Origin: JBMOGA01 sp049318625
GTDB taxonomy: Bacteria; Pseudomonadota; Alphaproteobacteria; Rhizobiales; Hyphomicrobiaceae
Assembly (NCBI GenBank): GCA_049318625.1
Contig: JBMOGA010000050.1
Span: 1-29,048, forward strand
Direction: 5' to 3'
Length of the DNA stretch: 29,048 bases
In this document: piece after piece, positions 23,658-29,048 of the stretch
Layout of the letters: each line of letters opens with the position of its first letter
Numbering within the stretch: position 1 is the stretch's first letter
Translations under genes and position numbers: made by a program
Notes under the pieces: model-generated
The model's input: the letters and a program-made list of their open reading frames with translations, nothing else
What the model was told of the DNA's origin: nothing
Databases searched by the model: none

Positions 23658-24667
23658 CACCGCCCCGCGCGCCGGTCCCAAGCGGTCGGATCGACGACAT
23701 GCACCGGGCGGCGCCCGGCGGCATAGTCGGCGAGCGAGCGCAGCGCCGTCCGCGCGATGTCCTCGAAGCACTCGTCCGTCCAGCAAAGGGCGTGCGGCGT
23801 CAGGATGACGTTGTCCATCTGGATCAGCGGATTGTCGGGCTGGATCGGCTCGACCTCGGTGACGTCGAGGCCGGCGCCGGCGATCCGGCCGGCGCGCAAC
23901 GCCGCGATCAGCGCCGCCTCGTCGTGGATCGGCCCGCGCCCGACGTTGAGATAGAACGCCTCGCGCTTCATCAGCGCGAAGGCGCGCGCGTCGATCATGT
24001 GCCGCGTCTCCGGCGTCAGCAGACTGCAGACGACGACGAAATCGCTCTCGGCCATCACCGTGTCGAACGGCGCCTTGGTGGCGCCCGCCGCCGCGATGGC
24101 CGCCTCGCCCACATAAGGGTCGGCGGCGATGATCCGCCCGAAGAACGGTTTGGCGAGGCGCGCGATCTCCTGGCCGATGCTGCCGGCACCGACCAGCCCG
24201 AGCGTGCGCGAGGTGAGCCCGAGCCCCATGTGCTCGACGCGGTCGTTCCAGCGTCCGGTCCGCACCAGCTTGTCCTTGGCGAACAGCCGTCCCGCCAGCG
24301 CGAACAGCAGCGTCAGCGTCGCCACCGCCACCGGGCGGCGCACCGCCACCGGCGTATTGGTGACGACGATGCCCTTCTCGGTCAGCGCCGCCACGTCGAC
24401 CGAGTCGTAGCCGACGCCGTTGCGGGCGATGATCTTGACCCGGCAGTCGCCGCGCGCCGCCGACGCCCGCGTCACCCGCGGCAGGTTCACGTGCAGCCCG
24501 TCGAACCGGGCCATGATGTCCGGCGTGATCTCGGCCAGCGTCTCGGGCAGCCACTCCCAGGCTATCTCGGCCTCGCCCTTCTCTAGTTCGCCGAAAGCCG
24601 CCGGTGCGAAACACGGCGTGCCGTCCGCCATCATCAGATCCCGCGTGACGCCGACCTTGAACACCAT
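23657..24667 (-). CDS. D-isomer-specific 2-hydroxyacid dehydrogenase
   Basis: The product is 336 aa. The NAD site GLVGAGSIGQEIARLAKPFF (157-176) followed by Asp183, and the catalytic triad Arg244 (NVGRGPIH), Glu273 (LDVTEVEP) and His292 (TPHALCWTDE), are intact. ARNGVGYDSVDVAALTEKGI is the usual substrate-domain motif. Activities in the family include glyoxylate/hydroxypyruvate, phosphoglycerate and 2-ketoacid reduction; here reduction of a 2-oxoacid released by the adjacent aldolase is a sensible guess. The ATG overlaps the aldolase stop (ATGA) and its own stop overlaps the SMP-30 start, so three genes are coupled in a row. Confidence 0.9.
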   Translation of the reverse strand: MVFKVGVTRDLMMADGTPCFAPAAFGELEKGEAEIAWEWLPETLAEITPDIMARFDGLHVNLPRVTRASAARGDCRVKIIARNGVGYDSVDVAALTEKGIVVTNTPVAVRRPVAVATLTLLFALAGRLFAKDKLVRTGRWNDRVEHMGLGLTSRTLGLVGAGSIGQEIARLAKPFFGRIIAADPYVGEAAIAAAGATKAPFDTVMAESDFVVVCSLLTPETRHMIDARAFALMKREAFYLNVGRGPIHDEAALIAALRAGRIAGAGLDVTEVEPIQPDNPLIQMDNVILTPHALCWTDECFEDIARTALRSLADYAAGRRPVHVVDPTAWDRRAGR

Positions 24668-25437
24668 CACTTGCCCCCCAGCCCGCCGATGATGCCCTTC
24701 ACGCCCGCCACCAGCAGGCCCTGATCGGTGCCGGCCGCGATCATGTTGAAACCGAGATCCATGTACTCTTTTGCCGTCTCGTGGCTGGCCGCCATGAAGC
24801 CGAGCCCCTTGCCGTGGGCCCGCCCCGCCGCCACCACGCGCCGGATCGCCTCCTGGTATTTCGGATGCTCGAACTGCCCCGGAATTCCGAGGAAGTTGGT
24901 GAGGTCGAAATGCCCGACCCACAGCACGTCGACCCCGGGCGTCGCGGCGATCGCCTCGACATTGGCGAGGCCGTGCTCGGTCTCGATCTGCGCGATCACC
25001 AGCGTGCGGGCGTGCGCCGCCGCGATCTTCTCGGCCGGCGTGCCCGGCTTGTAGTCGTCGTGGGCGAAACCGAACGCCGCCCCCCGCCGCCCGACCGGCG
25101 GATAATGCGTCGACTCGGCGATCGCCTTGGCCTGCGCCGCCGTCTCGACCATCGGGATCATCACGCCGTGACAGCCGATGTCGAGCGCCCGGGCGAGGAA
25201 GTGGTATTCGCCGCGCGGCACCCGCACCATCGGCGCGATCGGCAGCCCGCGGCAGGCCGCCACCTGCGCCTTCACCGTCTCCAGTCCGGCGCCGGTATGC
25301 TCCATGTCGTAAATGACGTACTCGCATCCCGCCAGCGTCAGCATCTGCGGAATGCCGGGGGCGAACAGCTCGAACAGCATGGACCCGAGCACGGGCCGGC
25401 CTGCCATCACGCGCGCGCGCAAGCTATCGGTCGACAT
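24667..25437 (-). CDS. HpcH/HpaI-family class II pyruvate aldolase
   Basis: The product is 256 aa, the usual length, from ATG 25437 with GGGAGAGG 4 bases upstream. Active-site residues of the family are visible: His47 (YDMEHTGAG), Arg72 (VRVPRGEY), Glu152 (AQIETEHGL) and Asp178 (WVGHFDLTNFLG), the last two binding the divalent metal. It should cleave a 4-hydroxy-2-oxo acid to pyruvate or a related 2-oxoacid plus an aldehyde, as do 2-keto-3-deoxyglucarate, 4-hydroxy-2-oxoheptanedioate and rhamnonate aldolases. GRRGAAFGFAHDDYK in place of the more common GxRGxG...R stretch suggests a different substrate end. It overlaps the downstream dehydrogenase gene and follows the PLP-enzyme gene by 117 bases. 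Confidence 0.88.
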   Translation of the reverse strand: MSTDSLRARVMAGRPVLGSMLFELFAPGIPQMLTLAGCEYVIYDMEHTGAGLETVKAQVAACRGLPIAPMVRVPRGEYHFLARALDIGCHGVMIPMVETAAQAKAIAESTHYPPVGRRGAAFGFAHDDYKPGTPAEKIAAAHARTLVIAQIETEHGLANVEAIAATPGVDVLWVGHFDLTNFLGIPGQFEHPKYQEAIRRVVAAGRAHGKGLGFMAASHETAKEYMDLGFNMIAAGTDQGLLVAGVKGIIGGLGGK

Positions 25438-25554
25438 AGGCGCCTCTCCCAAGGTGGTGCGGCATTGCCTGCCGCTTGACCGTGAGCTTAGCGCGACCAC
25501 ACGTCGTCGCGACAGGGCCTCGATGAGCGCAGCTGATCCGCAGACGCGCCGGTC

Positions 25555-26640
25555 TCACACGATCTTGCCGCGCGCCGCCACCGCCATCTCGCCGACGATC
25601 TCGCCGCCCCGCACGGCGACCACCCGGTCGACCATGTTGACGACCACGCACACGTGGTTGGGCACGATCCGCACCAGATCGCCGACGCGCGGCTTCTCGT
25701 TGCAGCCGGTGAGGTCGAGGAACCCGTGCTCCTCGGCGAACCCTTTGATGCGCGCGGTCGGGTGTTCCAGGATCAGGCCGTAGCCGTCGAGCCCGCCGCC
25801 GGGATCCGCCGTCAGCGTCTTGGAGCCGGCGTCCAGGATGCCCCGCTCCGGCGCCGCCCGCGACACCACCGTCGACAGCACCGTCAGCGCGCAGTCCTCG
25901 AGCGTGGCCGCGCCGCAGGCCATCATCATCCGGTCGTTGAAGATGTAGGTGCCGGCCCGGTGCTCGGTGGCGCCGGCGAGCTGGCCGACGTTGGCGAGAT
26001 TGGGCGTGCCGCCGGTCGAAACCATCGACGCGTCGAGACCCAGCGCGCGCACACCCGCCAGCGCCGAGTCGTAGAACGCCTGCGTCTGCGGCCACGACGT
26101 CTCGGTCGGGTAAAACATGAACCCGCGGAACGCCAGCTCGGGCCGCGCCGCCACCAGTTCCGCCAGCGCCACCGCCTCGGCCGCCGTCTCGACGCCGGCC
26201 CGCTTGCGCCCGGTGTCGCATTCGATCACCACGCCGACCGGCCGGCCGGCGATCTCGCCCGCCCGCACCAGCCCCGCGATGGTCACCGGATTGTCGGCCG
26301 CGATGGTGATGTCGGCGGTCCGGTGCAGCGCACCGAGCCGCTCCATCTTCTGCTCGCCGAGAATGTTGTAGCTGATCAGGATGTCGTCGAAGCCGGCGGC
26401 GGCCATCACCTCCGCCTCGCCGAGCTTCTGGCAGGTGATGCCACGCGCCCCTGCCGCCCGCTGCATCTCAGCGAATTCCGGCATCTTGTGCGTCTTGATG
26501 TGCGGGCGGTTGGCCACGCCCGCCGCATCGCACACGCTCTGCACGCGGGCGATGTTGCGCGCCACGCGGTCGAGGTCGACGACCACGGCGGGCGTGCCGA
26601 ACTCCCGCGCGATCCGGCTCTCGAGCGTTGCAAGGGTCAT
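25555..26640 (-). CDS. DSD1/D-threonine-aldolase-family PLP enzyme
   Basis: The product is 361 aa. The N-terminal alanine-racemase-like barrel carries the PLP lysine in RPHIKTHKMPE (Lys49), VIECDTGRKRAGV and VSTGGTPN. The C-terminal D-serine-dehydratase-like beta domain ends with PNHVCVVVN, whose His329 and Cys331 form the metal site of this family. Known reactions are cleavage of D-threonine, D-phenylserine or D-3-hydroxyaspartate, and dehydration of D-serine or D-threo-3-hydroxyaspartate. It is the first gene of the minus-strand set with the aldolase, dehydrogenase and lactonase genes. The promoter should be in the 150-base gap shared with the divergent HAD gene. A hydroxylated D-amino acid is thus a candidate substrate or intermediate. 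Confidence 0.88.
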   Translation of the reverse strand: MTLATLESRIAREFGTPAVVVDLDRVARNIARVQSVCDAAGVANRPHIKTHKMPEFAEMQRAAGARGITCQKLGEAEVMAAAGFDDILISYNILGEQKMERLGALHRTADITIAADNPVTIAGLVRAGEIAGRPVGVVIECDTGRKRAGVETAAEAVALAELVAARPELAFRGFMFYPTETSWPQTQAFYDSALAGVRALGLDASMVSTGGTPNLANVGQLAGATEHRAGTYIFNDRMMMACGAATLEDCALTVLSTVVSRAAPERGILDAGSKTLTADPGGGLDGYGLILEHPTARIKGFAEEHGFLDLTGCNEKPRVGDLVRIVPNHVCVVVNMVDRVVAVRGGEIVGEMAVAARGKIV

Positions 26641-26790
26641 GATGGGGCCTCGTTGTGCTGCCCCGCTAGGGCACCACACCGGCCCGCCGATGACAAGCGG
26701 TCGACACGCCACCGGCACGACCGGCCTTGCCCGGGGCGCGCGCGGCCTGTAACCCGAAGATATGTGTCCGGCCGCAGTGCGAGCAGAGCC

Positions 26791-27480
26791 ATGCCCAGTC
26801 CCCGCCTCGTGATCTTCGACTGCGACGGCACCCTCGTCGACAGCCAGCACATGATCGTCGAGGCCATGGGTCGCGCGTTCGACGCGCACGACCTGCCACG
26901 CCTGCCGCGCGAGAAGGTGCTGTCCATCGTCGGGCTGTCGCTGCCGATCGCCGTGCACCGGCTGCTGCCGGACGCCACCCGCGACCGCGTCACCGCCGTC
27001 AGCGAGGCCTACAAGCAGGCGTTCGGCGAGCTGCGCCGCGACCCCGCCCATCACGAGCCGCTCTACCCCGGCGCCCTGGAGGCCATCGCCGCCCTGGTCG
27101 ACCGCCCCGATGTCCTGCTCGGCATCGCCACCGGCAAGTCGCGCCGCGGCGTCGACGGCATTTTCGAGCGCTTCGGGCTGGCCCCCCATTTCGTGACCGT
27201 CCAGACCGCCGACGACAACCCGTCGAAGCCGCACCCGGAGATGATCCGCCGCGCCATGGCCGAGACCGGGGCCGCCGGGCCGCGCACCATCATGGTTGGT
27301 GACACCACCTTCGACATGGAGATGGCGCGGGCCGCCGGCGTCGGCGCCCTCGGCGTGTCCTGGGGCTACCACCCGCGCGCCGACCTCGACGACAGCGGCG
27401 CCCACATCATCATCGACGACTACATGGCTCTGACCGGCGCGCTGGACCGGCTGTTCGCGCGCCTGGAGGCCGAGACGTGA
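26791..27480 (+). CDS. HAD-superfamily subfamily IA hydrolase (phosphatase-like)
   Basis: The product is 229 aa. Motif I FDCDGTLVDS has the nucleophile Asp10 and Asp12. Motif II is in ATGKS, and motifs III/IV are in NPSKPHPEMI and MVGDTTFDMEMARAAG. A helical cap lies between residues 16 and 85. It resembles phosphoglycolate-phosphatase-type enzymes, with the true substrate unknown. GAGCAGAG lies just upstream of ATG 26791. The stop overlaps the GTG start of the ATP12 gene (GTGA). In many alphaproteobacteria this pair directly follows crcB and the RluC-type gene. Confidence 0.9.
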   Translation: MPSPRLVIFDCDGTLVDSQHMIVEAMGRAFDAHDLPRLPREKVLSIVGLSLPIAVHRLLPDATRDRVTAVSEAYKQAFGELRRDPAHHEPLYPGALEAIAALVDRPDVLLGIATGKSRRGVDGIFERFGLAPHFVTVQTADDNPSKPHPEMIRRAMAETGAAGPRTIMVGDTTFDMEMARAAGVGALGVSWGYHPRADLDDSGAHIIIDDYMALTGALDRLFARLEAET

Positions 27481-28235
27481 GCGGCACCGGCGGCAAGGCG
27501 CCCGGCGACAAACCCGGCAAGGCGGCGGCCGAAAACCCGCTGCCGCGCCGGTTCTACAAGCAGGCCACCGTCGGCGCCCGCGACGGCGCCCACGCCCTCC
27601 TGCTCGACGGCCGGTCGGCGCGCACCCCGGGCAAGCGCCCGCTGGCGGTGCCGGCGGCGGCACTGGCCGCGGCGATGGCGGCGGAATGGGAGGCCCAGAC
27701 CGACCGGATCGACCCGTCCACCATGCCGGTGACCCGCCTCGTCAACACCGTGATCGACGGTGTGGCCGACCAGGCGGAGGCCGTCCGCGCCGAGATCGTC
27801 AAGTACGCCGGCAGCGACCTGCTGTGCTATCGCGCCGATTTCCCGGCCGATCTGGTGGCGCGCCAAGCCCGCGCCTGGGACCCCGTGCTGGCCTGGGTCC
27901 ACGCGCGCCTCGGCGTCCGCTTCTATCTGGCGGAGGGCGTCATGCCGGTCGACCAGCGGCCCGAGACGCTGGACCGCATCGCCGCCCACATCGCCCCGCT
28001 CGATCCCTACCGGCTCGGCGCCGTCCACGTCCTGATGACGCTGAGCGGCTCGGCCATCCTGGCGCTCGCGCTGCTCGACGGCGCCATCAGCCCGGACGAG
28101 GCCTGGGCGGCCGCCCACGTCGACGAGGATTTCCAGATCGCCCAGTGGGGCGAGGACGCCGAAGCCGCCGCGCGTCGCGACCGCCGCCGCACCGAGTTCG
28201 ACGCCGCGGCACGGTTGCTGACCCTGCTTGATTGA
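27477..28235 (+). CDS. ATP12-family F1-ATPase assembly chaperone
   Basis: The product is 252 aa from GTG 27477, overlapping the HAD stop by four bases. Family features are PRRFYKQATVGARDGAHALL, LLDGRSARTPGKRPLAVP, AAEWEAQTDRIDPSTMPVTR, RLVNTVIDGV, DLLCYRAD and the C-terminal DEDFQIAQWGEDAEA. In mitochondria Atp12 binds the alpha subunit before F1 assembly, and alphaproteobacteria keep a homologue. The N-terminal 20 residues are Gly/Lys rich and probably disordered. Its occurrence supports an alphaproteobacterial origin of this DNA. Confidence 0.93.
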   Translation: MSGTGGKAPGDKPGKAAAENPLPRRFYKQATVGARDGAHALLLDGRSARTPGKRPLAVPAAALAAAMAAEWEAQTDRIDPSTMPVTRLVNTVIDGVADQAEAVRAEIVKYAGSDLLCYRADFPADLVARQARAWDPVLAWVHARLGVRFYLAEGVMPVDQRPETLDRIAAHIAPLDPYRLGAVHVLMTLSGSAILALALLDGAISPDEAWAAAHVDEDFQIAQWGEDAEAAARRDRRRTEFDAAARLLTLLD

Positions 28236-28330
28236 GACTCCCGCCCCTTTGGCTGAACGTCGCGCTTGCGCCCGGACGGCCGGCTTGGCAAGTACGCCTG
28301 TCGAACCAGGGTCAAGCCGAGGGACAGCAG

Positions 28331-29048
<718 letters not shown>

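Overview
The window looks like chromosomal DNA of a high-GC alphaproteobacterium, most probably of the order Hyphomicrobiales (Rhizobiales). This is inferred from gene content and order, not from a database match. The supporting genes are an Omp25/RopB-like outer-membrane protein, an ATP12-type F1-ATPase assembly chaperone, the crcB - RluC-type gene pair, a TlyA - RlmD-like pair, and frequent GTG starts and ATGA-type overlaps.

Region 1 (1-5,500) is accessory in character, with looser coding density. A lipoprotein gene runs off the left edge on the minus strand. About 1 kb without a recognisable gene follows, then an exported catalase-related protein that appears to lack the distal haem histidine, and a convergent outer-membrane beta-barrel gene. 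A complete IS3-family element (3285-4517) has 4-bp target duplications and matching inverted ends, but its transposase gene is damaged. It sits just upstream of a DUF2975 membrane protein and a small Cro/CI-type regulator. A 68-bp repeat occurs twice between convergent gene ends, with a weaker third copy.

Region 2 (5,500-14,500) is mostly housekeeping: a secreted M48 metalloprotease, a FemAB-like acyltransferase, the fluoride channel CrcB, an RluC/RluD-type pseudouridine synthase, an Ldh-family dehydrogenase, an exported Mn-type superoxide dismutase, a TlyA-type rRNA methyltransferase, an RlmD-like Fe-S RNA methyltransferase, a SIR2 deacylase whose start is separated from its body by an in-frame stop, and a flavin-binding split-barrel protein.

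Region 3 (14,570-26,640) is a catabolic locus of unknown substrate. A complete CUT1-type ABC importer (binding protein, two permeases, ATPase) and a beta-decarboxylating dehydrogenase lie on the plus strand. On the minus strand are a COG4091-like SAF-domain oxidoreductase, a 3-hydroxyisobutyrate-dehydrogenase-like enzyme, an SMP-30 lactonase-like enzyme, a D-2-hydroxyacid dehydrogenase, an HpcH/HpaI aldolase and a D-threonine-aldolase/DSD1-type PLP enzyme. This would suit import and breakdown of a hydroxylated or sugar-derived acid. No dedicated regulator is present, but the divergent promoter region carries two inverted repeats.

Region 4 (26,790-end) returns to a conserved core: HAD phosphatase, ATP12 chaperone and the start of a propionyl-CoA carboxylase beta gene. 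In many related genomes the HAD and ATP12 genes directly follow crcB-rluC, so the roughly 17.5 kb between them here looks like an insertion or rearrangement.
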